64,000 nucleotides of DNA from Paenibacillus spongiae (lineage in GTDB: Bacteria; Bacillota; Bacilli; Paenibacillales; Paenibacillaceae), in contig NZ_CP091430.1 in the NCBI RefSeq assembly GCF_024734895.1, positions 2,994,501 to 3,058,500 on the forward strand, given 5' to 3'. The notes under the pieces were generated by a model. It saw only the letters and a program-made list of their open reading frames with translations, was not told where the DNA came from and searched no databases. Positions 1 through 7,683 of the stretch are shown here, piece after piece. The position numbers were made by a program, and so were the translations under genes. Each line of letters opens with the position of its first letter. The stretch's first letter is position 1.

Positions 1-680
1 AACAGGCTGTTTTGGAACATCGGGCCCATTTGGGCCTATCCTTTGACGGGGATGCGGATCGGCTCATTGCCGTCGATGAGAAGGGAACCATCGTTGATGG
101 GGACCACATCCTCTTTATCCTGGCCGGATTCATGAAGAATAATCGTCGACTGAATAATAATACGGTGGTCTCCACGGTGATGAGCAACCTGGGCTTCTAT
201 AAGGCGCTGGAGAAAAACGGAGTGAAGGCCAAACAAACCAAAGTCGGGGATCGCTATGTATTGGAGGAAATGGTACAAGGCGGATATAACCTGGGCGGGG
301 AACAGTCAGGTCATATCGTGATGCTGGACTATAATACAACTGGTGACGGCATGCTGTGCGCGATCCAGTTGATGGATGTGATGAAGTCCGTATCCGAGCC
401 TCTAAGCAGGCTTGCCGGGTGCATGACCAAGTACCCGCAGTTGCTGGTGAATGTTCAAGTCGAGGACAAATCGAAGCTGGAAGGGAATCAAAAAATCGAA
501 GAAGCCATCCGATCCGTAGAGAAGAAGATGGGCGGGAGCGGAAGAGTGCTGGTTCGCCCTTCAGGCACGGAATCGATTGTGCGAGTCATGGCAGAGGGTC
601 CGAATGAGCAAGAGCTTGCAAGCTTTGTAGATCTTATTGTCGATGTCGTTAAGGATGAATTGGTATTCAGTCTGGTTTAA
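1..680 (+). CDS. glmM: Phosphoglucosamine mutase, C-terminal part (cut by left edge)
   Basis: GlmM converts glucosamine-6-phosphate to glucosamine-1-phosphate, feeding UDP-GlcNAc and peptidoglycan synthesis in the cytoplasm. The frame is open to the window edge, so about half of the usual ~445 residues are missing. Visible are the metal-binding loop (FDGDADR, where many homologues have DGDGDR), the sugar-binding loop GGEQSGH and the phosphate-binding loop RPSGTES near the C-terminus. The sequence follows Bacillus GlmM closely. The TTG at 12 is not the true start because codons Q-A-V precede it in frame. A weak hairpin with a T run follows. Confidence 0.95.
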   Translation, partial: QAVLEHRAHLGLSFDGDADRLIAVDEKGTIVDGDHILFILAGFMKNNRRLNNNTVVSTVMSNLGFYKALEKNGVKAKQTKVGDRYVLEEMVQGGYNLGGEQSGHIVMLDYNTTGDGMLCAIQLMDVMKSVSEPLSRLAGCMTKYPQLLVNVQVEDKSKLEGNQKIEEAIRSVEKKMGGSGRVLVRPSGTESIVRVMAEGPNEQELASFVDLIVDVVKDELVFSLV

Positions 681-725
681 TCGAACTATAGTGATCAGCC
701 ACTTGAATTGACGGAGAAATCGGAA

Positions 726-747
726 CCGCCAATGACGGTGGCTTTTT
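726..747 (+). terminator. Weak terminator after glmM
   Basis: A short stem CCGCC/GGTGG (one G-U pair) with a 6-nt loop is followed by C and five T. It lies 45 nt after the glmM stop and just before the RBS of the next gene. Confidence 0.4.
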
Positions 748-770
748 ACTTAACCGTGAGGTGGTAGAAT

Positions 771-2006
771 ATGAAAAAATGGCTAATCTGTATGTTGATT
801 ATAGCCCTAAGCGCAGCTGTCATTGTACCCGCTGTTCTTGCTGCTTCCCAAGTCCAAGTCATCGTGGATGGGCAGCTTGTGGCTTTCCCGGATGAACCTC
901 CGTATGTCGATCGCAAATCCAACCGTACGATGGTACCGGCTAGATTCGTATCCGAAAAACTGGGTGCAAAGATGAAGTGGGATGGAAAATCAAACCAAGT
1001 GACTTTCTCGTATAAAGACAAAACGATCGTCTTAACGATAGGTCAAAACCATGCGCAAGTGAATGGTAAGGCGGTAACTTTCGATACGCCGGCGGTGATC
1101 AAAAATAACCGTACGATGATTCCGCTTCGTTTTATCAGCGAAATCTTTCAAGCTCAAGTGGAGTGGAATGCGAAACGCAATCAGGCCGTCGTGAAAACAT
1201 CGAAAATTCCCAAAGGTACGTGGATTTGGGATAGCAGCATCATCGAAAAGGATCAAGATAAAATATTAAGCTTTGCGAGCGATCATGATGTGACGGCCAT
1301 TTACCTTCAGATTAATAGGGATATTGCGCCTAAGGTGTATAAAGATTTTGTTCGAAGCGCCAACGAAAAGCAGATCAAAGTGGAGGCTCTGGCGGGCCGT
1401 CCCGAATGGGGTTTTAAGACGAACCAGGACCAAATTAAGAAATTTATTGAATGGACCCTGCAATACAATGCGTCCGTTGGATCGAAAGAACGCTTTGATG
1501 GCCTGCATTTTGATATTGAACCTTATCTCTTAGACGAATGGAAAACAAATAAGAAGATGGTTCTTGAAAATTGGATACATAATTTGAGATTTATAGATGA
1601 TAAAACCAAAGGAAGCGGCTTGAAGGTCACGTTAGATGTCCCTTATTGGCTTAATAGCGTTAAGGTACCCAATACCGATTATAGCTTTAGCGCATGGTTA
1701 TTGGAGAAGTTCGACTGCCTGGTGATCATGGATTATCGCAATCATGCATTAGGGAAGAACGGGATCGTCGAAAATGCCATTGCCATGTTGAGAGAAGCAT
1801 CCATTCTTAACAAGCAAGTGATCGTTGCAGTGGAAACCGCTAAAAACACAGAAAGCGATCGAACTTCGTTTTATTCCAAAAGTGTAGATTTCATGGAACA
1901 AGAGCTGCGAACCGCCCATCAAAAACTTTCTCGATATGCCAGTTATGCTGGAATGGCTATTCACGACTACAAAAGTTGGGTCGCAATGGGCGGAAAAGCC
2001 AAGTGA
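771..2006 (+). CDS. Secreted stalk-domain protein with putative TIM-barrel domain
   Basis: A 411-residue exported protein. Residues 1-25 form a signal peptide (KK, hydrophobic core, AxA-like end). Residues ~27-145 are two copies of the copper amine oxidase N-terminal stalk motif (NRTMVPARFVSE and NRTMIPLRFISE), a cell-envelope module common in Paenibacillus and Clostridia. The remaining ~260 residues look like a barrel-type glycan-active or related domain, with a DGLHFDIEPY segment resembling the acidic strand of GH18-like barrels and a later LVIMDYR strand. I do not recognise the exact family or substrate. The ATG follows GAGGTGG by 6 nt. A terminator follows. Confidence 0.75.
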   Translation: MKKWLICMLIIALSAAVIVPAVLAASQVQVIVDGQLVAFPDEPPYVDRKSNRTMVPARFVSEKLGAKMKWDGKSNQVTFSYKDKTIVLTIGQNHAQVNGKAVTFDTPAVIKNNRTMIPLRFISEIFQAQVEWNAKRNQAVVKTSKIPKGTWIWDSSIIEKDQDKILSFASDHDVTAIYLQINRDIAPKVYKDFVRSANEKQIKVEALAGRPEWGFKTNQDQIKKFIEWTLQYNASVGSKERFDGLHFDIEPYLLDEWKTNKKMVLENWIHNLRFIDDKTKGSGLKVTLDVPYWLNSVKVPNTDYSFSAWLLEKFDCLVIMDYRNHALGKNGIVENAIAMLREASILNKQVIVAVETAKNTESDRTSFYSKSVDFMEQELRTAHQKLSRYASYAGMAIHDYKSWVAMGGKAK

Positions 2007-2035
2007 CCGGGTATGATGAACGTGAATGGATATAC

Positions 2036-2067
2036 GGCTTCTCCAGTCATGGAGAAGTCTTTTTTTA
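2036..2067 (+). terminator. Rho-independent terminator
   Basis: A 9-bp stem GGCTTCTCC/GGAGAAGTC (one G-U) with a 6-nt loop is followed by a run of T. It lies 30 nt after the stalk-domain gene. Confidence 0.85.
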
Positions 2068-2198
2068 TACAGCGGATTCCGTATCGAATGACATATACCT
2101 ATCCAATGTGCTGAAAAAATGTTATATAAATGAGTAACGCACTTGAGGAGTGAGGCACGATAGTCTCGCTTCACAGCTTCAAAGGAGGTAAGAAGAAG

Positions 2199-2999
2199 TT
2201 GATCCCCATTTCCCAACATGAAATCCCACATGTGCTGCTAAATAAATTAGGTGTTATAAATAAAATCGCATTCCCTCGGCAGGGGTATACCTCTGATGTC
2301 GGAATAATTGATTCTGCGAAAGGAACTGTTGTATTAAAAAGAACGAAGGGGAAACCATATAGCGAATGGTTGAGAAGAGAATCGTACATTTTAGAATGTT
2401 TGGCCCAAACCCATCTTCGCGTACCTCAAGTCTATCAATTTATGCAGCATGAAGATGATAATGATGATATACAGTCTTGGCTGCTAATGGAATGTTTGAG
2501 AGGGGAAACCTTGCGCAGCGTCCTGACCTATGAAAATGATTCGGCGGCGAGGTACAAGATTATTTACGATTTCGGAAGATGTTTAAGGGAACTCCATTCA
2601 ACGCCATGTCCGGAAGGTCTTAAGCAAAGCGGACTTTGGCTGGATTATATGCTCAAACAAGCGGAGTATAATTTGGAGCATTATGAGGTTGATGGAAATC
2701 CGGCATTACTTGAAAAAATAAATACTCAGAAGCCCAAAGATATCGGGCAAACCCTCATTCATGGCGATTTTACCATTGATAATGTCTTAGTGCATGAGGG
2801 CCGGATATCAGGAGTTATTGACTGGAGCGGCGGAGCCTACGGAGACCCTCGTTATGATGTATCCTTAGCCATTCGGCCGAAGCCTAATATTTTTCAATCC
2901 GTTAAAGACCGCAGCGCTTTCCATGAGGGATATGGCGCAAAGGTCATTTCCAGTGAAGAGTACGACTATTATGTAGAGGGTCTCAACGCTTTCTTCTAA
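2199..2999 (+). CDS. Aminoglycoside phosphotransferase (APH)-family small-molecule kinase
   Basis: A 266-residue cytoplasmic kinase-fold protein of the APH/choline kinase superfamily. The catalytic loop HGDFTIDN and the metal-binding VIDWSGGAYGDPRYD segment are intact near residues 185-220, and an N-terminal kinase lobe carries VVLKRTKGKPYSEW. The TTG start is set by a strong AAAGGAGGT at 2181-2189. The natural substrate cannot be read from sequence: such proteins phosphorylate antibiotics, sugars or amino alcohols. The C-terminus is slightly short for the family. It appears monocistronic, with its own terminator. Confidence 0.85.
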   Translation: MIPISQHEIPHVLLNKLGVINKIAFPRQGYTSDVGIIDSAKGTVVLKRTKGKPYSEWLRRESYILECLAQTHLRVPQVYQFMQHEDDNDDIQSWLLMECLRGETLRSVLTYENDSAARYKIIYDFGRCLRELHSTPCPEGLKQSGLWLDYMLKQAEYNLEHYEVDGNPALLEKINTQKPKDIGQTLIHGDFTIDNVLVHEGRISGVIDWSGGAYGDPRYDVSLAIRPKPNIFQSVKDRSAFHEGYGAKVISSEEYDYYVEGLNAFF

Positions 3000-3041
3000 T
3001 GTAAGCTCGGGGAGGCTACGAACTGTAAAACAGTATGTTCA

Positions 3042-3074
3042 AGAGGGCGTCCTTAGTCGGATGTTCTTTTTTTT
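3042..3074 (+). terminator. Terminator after APH-family gene
   Basis: A wobble-rich stem (AGAGGGCGTCC against GGATGTTCTTT) with loop TTAGTC runs into eight T residues, about 45 nt after the stop. Confidence 0.7.
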
Positions 3075-3157
3075 GTGAAATCGCCTGTTGGTCACAAAAA
3101 GCAAGCTTATCTGCACCTTGACCCGGTTCGGAATTTATTTGCCTATTTTCCCGTTAA

Positions 3158-3215
3158 CTACTACATCTGTCGTAGTAATTATGTTATACTGCAACTACTA
3201 CGACAGATGAAGTAG
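3158..3215 (+). promoter_or_regulatory. Extended -10 promoter enclosed by a 20-bp inverted repeat (probable PadR operator)
   Basis: Arms 3158-3177 and 3196-3215 are inverted repeats with one mismatch (inner 14 bp CATCTGTCGTAGTA perfect). The 18-bp spacer holds TGTTATACT, an extended -10 (TGn + TATACT, 3182-3190). A repressor bound to both arms would occlude polymerase. The adjacent downstream gene is a PadR repressor, so autoregulation is the simple reading. Confidence 0.75.
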
Positions 3216-3232
3216 CCGAGGGGGTACCATTC

Positions 3233-3559
3233 TTGATCAGCAGTGATGTTATACGTGGCTACAATGATACGATGATCCTCTATATGCTGCTGGACGGGGA
3301 GTCCTACGGGTACGAGATTTCCAAAAATATTAGGCAGCTGACGCGGGAGAAGTACGTCATGAAGGAGACAACGCTGTATTCCGCCTTCTCCCGGCTGGAG
3401 AAGAACGGGTACATTGAATCCTTTTACCAGGATGAGAGCCTCGGCAAGCGGCGCACGTATTACCGGATTACCCCGCTGGGTCTCGCCTATTACAGGGAGA
3501 AATGCGAGGAATGGAAGGTTACGCAAGAGGTTGTAAATCAATTTATCAGGGAGTGGTGA
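3233..3559 (+). CDS. PadR-family transcriptional regulator
   Basis: A 108-residue repressor of the PadR winged-helix family. The N-terminal domain contains MILYMLLDGESYGYEISKNI, and the wing contains KETTLYSAFSRLEKNGYIES followed by GKRRTYYRITPLG, the hallmark of PadR. The TTG start lies 8 nt after GAGGGGG. A long inverted repeat straddles its own promoter upstream. PadR genes of this type usually sit beside a regulated membrane or transport gene; here the next recognisable gene is an unrelated SF0329-family protein, so the target may have been lost or lie elsewhere. Confidence 0.9.
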   Translation: MISSDVIRGYNDTMILYMLLDGESYGYEISKNIRQLTREKYVMKETTLYSAFSRLEKNGYIESFYQDESLGKRRTYYRITPLGLAYYREKCEEWKVTQEVVNQFIREW

Positions 3560-3649
3560 CAGAGCAGGGAGACGATCATCGTATATCTATGTCTCCTGAT
3601 TGTGAGAAACGCAAGTTTACTTGTAGAATAGAGAGCGTAGGAGGAATAT

Positions 3650-4219
3650 ATGTCCTGGAGCAAATTGAAGCAGCAGCTGGAGAGCTTTCTCAGTCCAGCG
3701 TTATATGGAAGGGTCGAATACCGTGCAACCGGCTACCGTTATTTACCTGATAAAGCAGGACTTTGTTATATTGCGGTAGATAAAAAGAATGTGCTCAATA
3801 TGAGTGATGCAACGACCTTAATCAGATGGTATCAGACGGAGCTGGAAATTAAGAATGATTCAACTATCCAAATTCCTATTCACAATGAAGAAATTGAAGC
3901 GGTCAGAAAAGATACCAAGGGGAAGGTTCCGGAGGATCGTCTAAAAGTAATGGCAAGAAGTAGAAAAATATCAGAATATGCAAAGGAGCTTTTGTCAGCA
4001 CAGTCATCATTAAGTAAATCAAATTTCATCGTTGTAGCTAATAAGTTTTTATCCAGTTCTATAGAGGAAAGCATAGAGAGCAAGGATATCTTATTGAATA
4101 TTCTAGCTTTGGTGGACAGGCGGGTTGGTAAAAAGCGAATTTTAAACATGACCGAGAAGATGAAGTTAAAGCATCCAATTGTGCAGTATTTTTATGAACT
4201 ACGGCTTAGTACGTTATAA
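3650..4219 (+). CDS. SF0329-family protein of unknown function
   Basis: A 189-residue protein beginning MSWSKLKQQLESFL with GRVEYRATGYR, which I recognise as the N-terminal signature of the uncharacterised SF0329 family. No signal peptide or membrane segment is visible. The C-terminal ~80 residues are helical and the DNA is clearly more AT-rich than its neighbours. The ATG follows TAGGAGG with good spacing. It lies 90 nt after padR and could be co-transcribed with it. The biochemical role is unknown. Confidence 0.7.
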   Translation: MSWSKLKQQLESFLSPALYGRVEYRATGYRYLPDKAGLCYIAVDKKNVLNMSDATTLIRWYQTELEIKNDSTIQIPIHNEEIEAVRKDTKGKVPEDRLKVMARSRKISEYAKELLSAQSSLSKSNFIVVANKFLSSSIEESIESKDILLNILALVDRRVGKKRILNMTEKMKLKHPIVQYFYELRLSTL

Positions 4220-4306
4220 AAATAAATAACTCACTCATTGAAATATATTAGCGTCTCAGCAGGTGTCAAGAATCGATGAACGAAGAAGCTTGGAGGCCTA
4301 TGTATA

Positions 4307-4340
4307 AATAGGACAACCAGAACATGCTGGTTGTCCTATT
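4307..4340. terminator. Bidirectional terminator between convergent genes
   Basis: A perfect 14-bp stem (AATAGGACAACCAG and its complement) with loop AACATG lies between the SF0329 gene (+) and the TauD operon (-). Short A/T stretches flank both sides. Confidence 0.75.
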
Positions 4341-4392
4341 TGTTATAGATGCACGATTGCAATGAGATCTGTCCGTTCGCGTCTCGTGCTTA

Positions 4393-5328
4393 TTAGGAAG
4401 CGTTGGTTACGTGATCCGGCTTCACTTTCCTTACATGAACGCTTTGGCGGCCGTCCACGCTTACCGGCACTTCGCCGTTTATGGTAACCCTGCGCACGAC
4501 GCGATGCTGATCACCGTAATCGAGGACGCCGTAATGTTGCGTGGCGCGGTTATCCCAGATGGCGACGTCGCCGACGGACCATCTCCATCGCACGGTATTT
4601 TCAATTTGCGTGATATGGTTTTGCAAGAGCGAGAACAATTGAGCAGAGTCGACTGAAGAGAGACCGATAATCTTTTTGACGAAATGGCCAAGCACTAACG
4701 TACGCTCGCCAGTTTCGGGATGTACCCGGACGAGCGGATGCTCGGCTTCGATCACAGACGATACAAAGCCGCCATCCTGGTAACGGGCAGGGTCCTTGTC
4801 GGTCTCCTCCAGATTATGCCGGGCTGCATAGTCAAAATCATTGGTATGGAGCGCCCAGAGACGATCGACTAGGCTGCGCAATTCCGCAGGGAGATTCTGA
4901 TAGGCGGCCGCCGTGTTCGCCCACACGGTATCTCCGCCTGCCGCCGGAATGACAACGCCGCGCAGGATCGAATATTTCGGATAGGCCACGTCGAATGTGA
5001 CGTCGGTATGCCAGGAGTTTGTGCCGCCGCCTCTGGAGGAATCAAGCTCCAGCAAGTATTGCGAACCCTTTTTGGAATAGACCGTCGGATGAGGTACCGG
5101 CTCTCCCAGAAGGCTGGCAAACGCCTCTTGTCCAGCGTCGTCCAGATGGGATTGAGCACGGAAAAAAACAACTTTGTATTTCAATATAGCTTCGCGAATG
5201 ATAGCAAGCTCCGATTCCTCCAGATCCGCCGAAAGGCGTACCCCGCTTATTTCCGCACCGATTCTGCCGGCTATGGGATGAATTTCAATGCCCTTGTCCG
5301 TATCGTTATACACGTTCTTCTCGCTCAT
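4393..5328 (-). CDS. TauD/TfdA-family Fe(II)/2-oxoglutarate dioxygenase (second gene of pair)
   Basis: A 311-residue member of the taurine/alpha-ketoglutarate dioxygenase family, which oxidises C-H bonds next to sulfonate, ether or amine groups. The facial triad is visible: WHTDVTF (His and Asp) and DNRATQHYG (distal His), with the oxoglutarate-binding Arg in HRVVRRVTI. The start is ATG at 5328, 8 nt after AAGGAGG; upstream in-frame codons are not needed. It lies 69 nt downstream of a paralogous gene, so the two form an operon. No sulfonate transporter is adjacent, so taurine is not implied. Confidence 0.9.
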   Translation of the reverse strand: MSEKNVYNDTDKGIEIHPIAGRIGAEISGVRLSADLEESELAIIREAILKYKVVFFRAQSHLDDAGQEAFASLLGEPVPHPTVYSKKGSQYLLELDSSRGGGTNSWHTDVTFDVAYPKYSILRGVVIPAAGGDTVWANTAAAYQNLPAELRSLVDRLWALHTNDFDYAARHNLEETDKDPARYQDGGFVSSVIEAEHPLVRVHPETGERTLVLGHFVKKIIGLSSVDSAQLFSLLQNHITQIENTVRWRWSVGDVAIWDNRATQHYGVLDYGDQHRVVRRVTINGEVPVSVDGRQSVHVRKVKPDHVTNAS

Positions 5329-5397
5329 ATTGCTTCCTCCTTGTAGGATCACTACGACCCGTGTGATAGTGTGGAACATATTCCTGCAGATTCCGTC

Positions 5398-6321
5398 TTA
5401 ATACGGCCGGTCTCCGTGAATGGCGACTCGTTCAGCGACGCGCCGGTGAGGGTAATAGTCCGATGTGGCATAGTGCTGAGTGGCACGATTATCCCAGAAG
5501 GCGATGGAGTTCGGCTCCCAATGGAAGCGCACCTGATATTCGGGAGTGAGAAACTGTTGAAACAAAACCTGCAGCAGCTGCTCGCTTTCCTCCGGCTCAA
5601 GGCCGATGATGTATGAGGTGAAATCAGAATTGACATATAGCGTTTTACGGCCTGTCTCGGGATGAGTTCGAACGACCGGATGTATGGCTGCCGGAAATTC
5701 CTGCTGTTTAACGGCCAATTGCTCCGGCGACAGACGCCGGCCGAAATTATGGGTGAAATCATGAACGGCTTGGAGACCATCGATACGCTCCTTGATTTCA
5801 TCCGGCAAGTTGTCGTAAGCGGCCGCCGCATCGACCCAGAGCGTATCGCCGCCAAGCGGTGGAACTTCGATCAATCGCAGTACGGCTCCGAACGCAGGCT
5901 CGAGCCGCCAAGACACGTCGGAATGCCAGTTGTTTGCCCCGCCCCTCCTTTGCTTGTCGGAGATGAACCGGACGACATCCTGTGTATCGCCTGGAGGGAG
6001 AAACGGGTGAGTCTCAAGCTCTCCCCAAAGCCGGGCGAAGTCCTGCTGCTGCTGACTGGTGATCGCTTGATCGCGGAAAAAAATCACTTTCCATTCCAGA
6101 AGAGCCCTGTTCAGTTCGTTATGAAGCTCTGGTGAGACAGGCTGACTCAAGTCGACGCCTGCAATTTCTGCCCCGATGATTGGACCGAGCGGTTTAACAT
6201 TAAACAGCATGTAAGGCTGTTCTTCTTGATTGTCCGGCAGACGACGCAATTGATAGGTGCGATGGATGCCTCGTTCAGGCGTTTGAAGCGGTCTGTCTGT
6301 TGCTGGTATTGTGTTGGTCAA
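5398..6321 (-). CDS. TauD/TfdA-family Fe(II)/2-oxoglutarate dioxygenase (first gene of pair)
   Basis: A 307-residue paralogue of the next gene. It carries NNWHSDVSW (His/Asp ligands), DNRATQHYA (distal His) and HRRVAERVAI (oxoglutarate-binding Arg), plus the conserved VIFFRDQ strand. The start is taken as TTG at 6321 because AAAGGAG lies 8 nt upstream; a longer frame to 6474 exists but has no RBS and runs through the promoter dyad. A sigma-A-like promoter and an inverted repeat lie upstream. Two complete, diverged copies in tandem suggest two related substrates or a heteromer. Confidence 0.9.
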   Translation of the reverse strand: MTNTIPATDRPLQTPERGIHRTYQLRRLPDNQEEQPYMLFNVKPLGPIIGAEIAGVDLSQPVSPELHNELNRALLEWKVIFFRDQAITSQQQQDFARLWGELETHPFLPPGDTQDVVRFISDKQRRGGANNWHSDVSWRLEPAFGAVLRLIEVPPLGGDTLWVDAAAAYDNLPDEIKERIDGLQAVHDFTHNFGRRLSPEQLAVKQQEFPAAIHPVVRTHPETGRKTLYVNSDFTSYIIGLEPEESEQLLQVLFQQFLTPEYQVRFHWEPNSIAFWDNRATQHYATSDYYPHRRVAERVAIHGDRPY

Positions 6322-6402
6322 TTGACAAGCTCCTTTCATACCCAGAATTTTAATTTCAACAGGTATTGGTGTTTCTAGAGAACTAGTCAACACTTGTAAA
6401 TT

Positions 6403-6474
6403 CATTATTCCAATTAGAATACTTGGGAATAATGTGGTAAGGTAATCATATGGATGAACAAAGTGATTTGTCAA
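6403..6474 (-). promoter_or_regulatory. Promoter and operator-like dyad of the TauD operon
   Basis: On the minus strand, TTGACA (6469-6474) is followed after 18 bp by TATGAT (6445-6450). Just downstream lies an inverted repeat CATTATTCC (6403-6411) / GGAATAATG (6426-6434). This is a typical place for a repressor site. GGAAT half-sites are reminiscent of CymR (cysteine/sulfur regulon) boxes, but that match is only suggestive. Confidence 0.65.
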
Positions 6475-6511
6475 GAGCCGAAATTCGTGTGCCTAATATT
6501 TATTTTTAGGA

Positions 6512-6549
6512 TTGACATGGCGTTTCACTTGTTGTTATGATCATTATCA
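6512..6549 (+). promoter_or_regulatory. Promoter of the 6696 ABC operon with Fur/PerR-like box
   Basis: TTGACA (6512-6517), an 18-bp spacer and TATGAT (6536-6541) form a good sigma-A promoter. Positions 6535-6549 read TTATGAT-C-ATTATCA, a 7-1-7 repeat that matches 12 of 14 positions of either the Fur or the PerR consensus as I know them, and it covers the -10 box. Repression by a Fur-family protein is therefore possible. Confidence 0.5.
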
Positions 6550-6601
6550 TTAATCCCATGCGATTAATATGAATTAAAGCTCAGGATTGACTGATAGGGC
6601 T

Positions 6602-6661
6602 GTCTACCGGATAACTGGAGACGCAGATGCAACGATAAAGTTGCCTGTGTCTCCTTTTTTT
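6602..6661 (+). promoter_or_regulatory. Leader terminator with competing antiterminator hairpin (attenuator candidate)
   Basis: A hairpin of 6617-6633 with 6640-6654 is followed by seven T, a textbook intrinsic terminator ~40 nt before the next ATG. An alternative hairpin, 6602-6622 (GTCT-a-CCGG, loop ATAA, CTGGAGAC), uses bases 6617-6622, the 5' edge of the terminator stem, so the two cannot coexist. I cannot assign it to a known riboswitch class. Confidence 0.6.
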
Positions 6662-6695
6662 ATTTAATTTTTTTAGACAGGAGTGAAATCGAAAG

Positions 6696-7670
6696 ATGTC
6701 GGTGACCAAAGAACAGCTGCTTGCCTTGCCACATGCGGAATCTCAAGCACCAATAAGAAGCGAGAAAAAGTCGGCGTGGATATCGATTTGGCGTCAACGC
6801 TACTTATATGTCATGCTGCTTCCGGCGATTGTTTATTATGTCTTATTCCACTATTTGCCCCTGTACGGCGCCACGATCGCATTTAAGGATTTCAATATTA
6901 TGAAAGGGATACTAGGCAGTCCATGGGCAGGTTTCAAGCACTTCGAGTACTTATTCGCCTTGGATAAATTTTGGGAGGTAATCGGAAACACGCTCATCAT
7001 CAGCTTTTCCAGACTTCTCGTTGGTTTCCCGTTTCCCTTGATTGTCGCGCTGCTCTTAAACGAGGTGAGACTTGCGGTATTCAAGAAGAGCGTGCAGACC
7101 ATTATCTATCTTCCGCATTTCATCTCGTGGGTCATATTGGGTGGGCTCATGTACAATGTTCTGTCGCTAGATGACGGCGTGATCAACAACTTGATCAAAT
7201 CGCTTGGCGGCAACCCCATTGGATTCATGACCGATGAGAAGTACTTTCGCTCCACGATGGTGTTTTCGATGGTATGGAAGGAGTTCGGGTGGAATTCCAT
7301 CATCTTCATGGCTGCATTGGCCGGCGTGAATCCGCAATTGTACGAAGCCGCTACGCTGGACGGGGCTAACCGCTGGCAAAAAATAGTGTCGATCACGCTC
7401 CCGTGCATCCGCAATACGATCGCCATCCTGCTGATTCTAAGGCTCGGAAACATTATGGAAGCCGGGTTTGAACAAATATTCGTCTTGTACCATCCGGGCG
7501 TTTATTCGGTAGCCGACATCATCGACACGTATGTGTACCGAATCGGTTTGGCGGAAGGCCGTTTTAGTCTTGCTGCCGCGATCGGGCTGTTTAAATCATT
7601 GATCAATTTTATATTGCTCGTGATCGCCAATCGAATTACGAGAATGATGGGTGAACAGGGCGTTTATTAG
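6696..7670 (+). CDS. ABC sugar-type importer permease, LplB family
   Basis: A 324-residue inner-membrane permease with about six hydrophobic segments. The cytoplasmic EAA loop (EAATLDGANRWQKIVSITLP) contacts the ATPase. LplB-type permeases in Paenibacillus import oligosaccharides or related solutes together with a YtcP/LplC permease and a large lipoprotein, and share an MsmX-like ATPase encoded elsewhere; all three partners follow here except the ATPase. The ATG is preceded by GGAG at ~14 nt. Expression probably depends on the leader upstream, which carries a terminator. Confidence 0.93.
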   Translation: MSVTKEQLLALPHAESQAPIRSEKKSAWISIWRQRYLYVMLLPAIVYYVLFHYLPLYGATIAFKDFNIMKGILGSPWAGFKHFEYLFALDKFWEVIGNTLIISFSRLLVGFPFPLIVALLLNEVRLAVFKKSVQTIIYLPHFISWVILGGLMYNVLSLDDGVINNLIKSLGGNPIGFMTDEKYFRSTMVFSMVWKEFGWNSIIFMAALAGVNPQLYEAATLDGANRWQKIVSITLPCIRNTIAILLILRLGNIMEAGFEQIFVLYHPGVYSVADIIDTYVYRIGLAEGRFSLAAAIGLFKSLINFILLVIANRITRMMGEQGVY

Positions 7671-7683
7671 AGAGGAGAATAGC

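Noticed and set aside
6560..6625. TCTACCGG stretch recalling the purine riboswitch junction
   Set aside because: The loop-loop partner sequences and the P1 pairing of the purine aptamer are absent; only a few bases agree.
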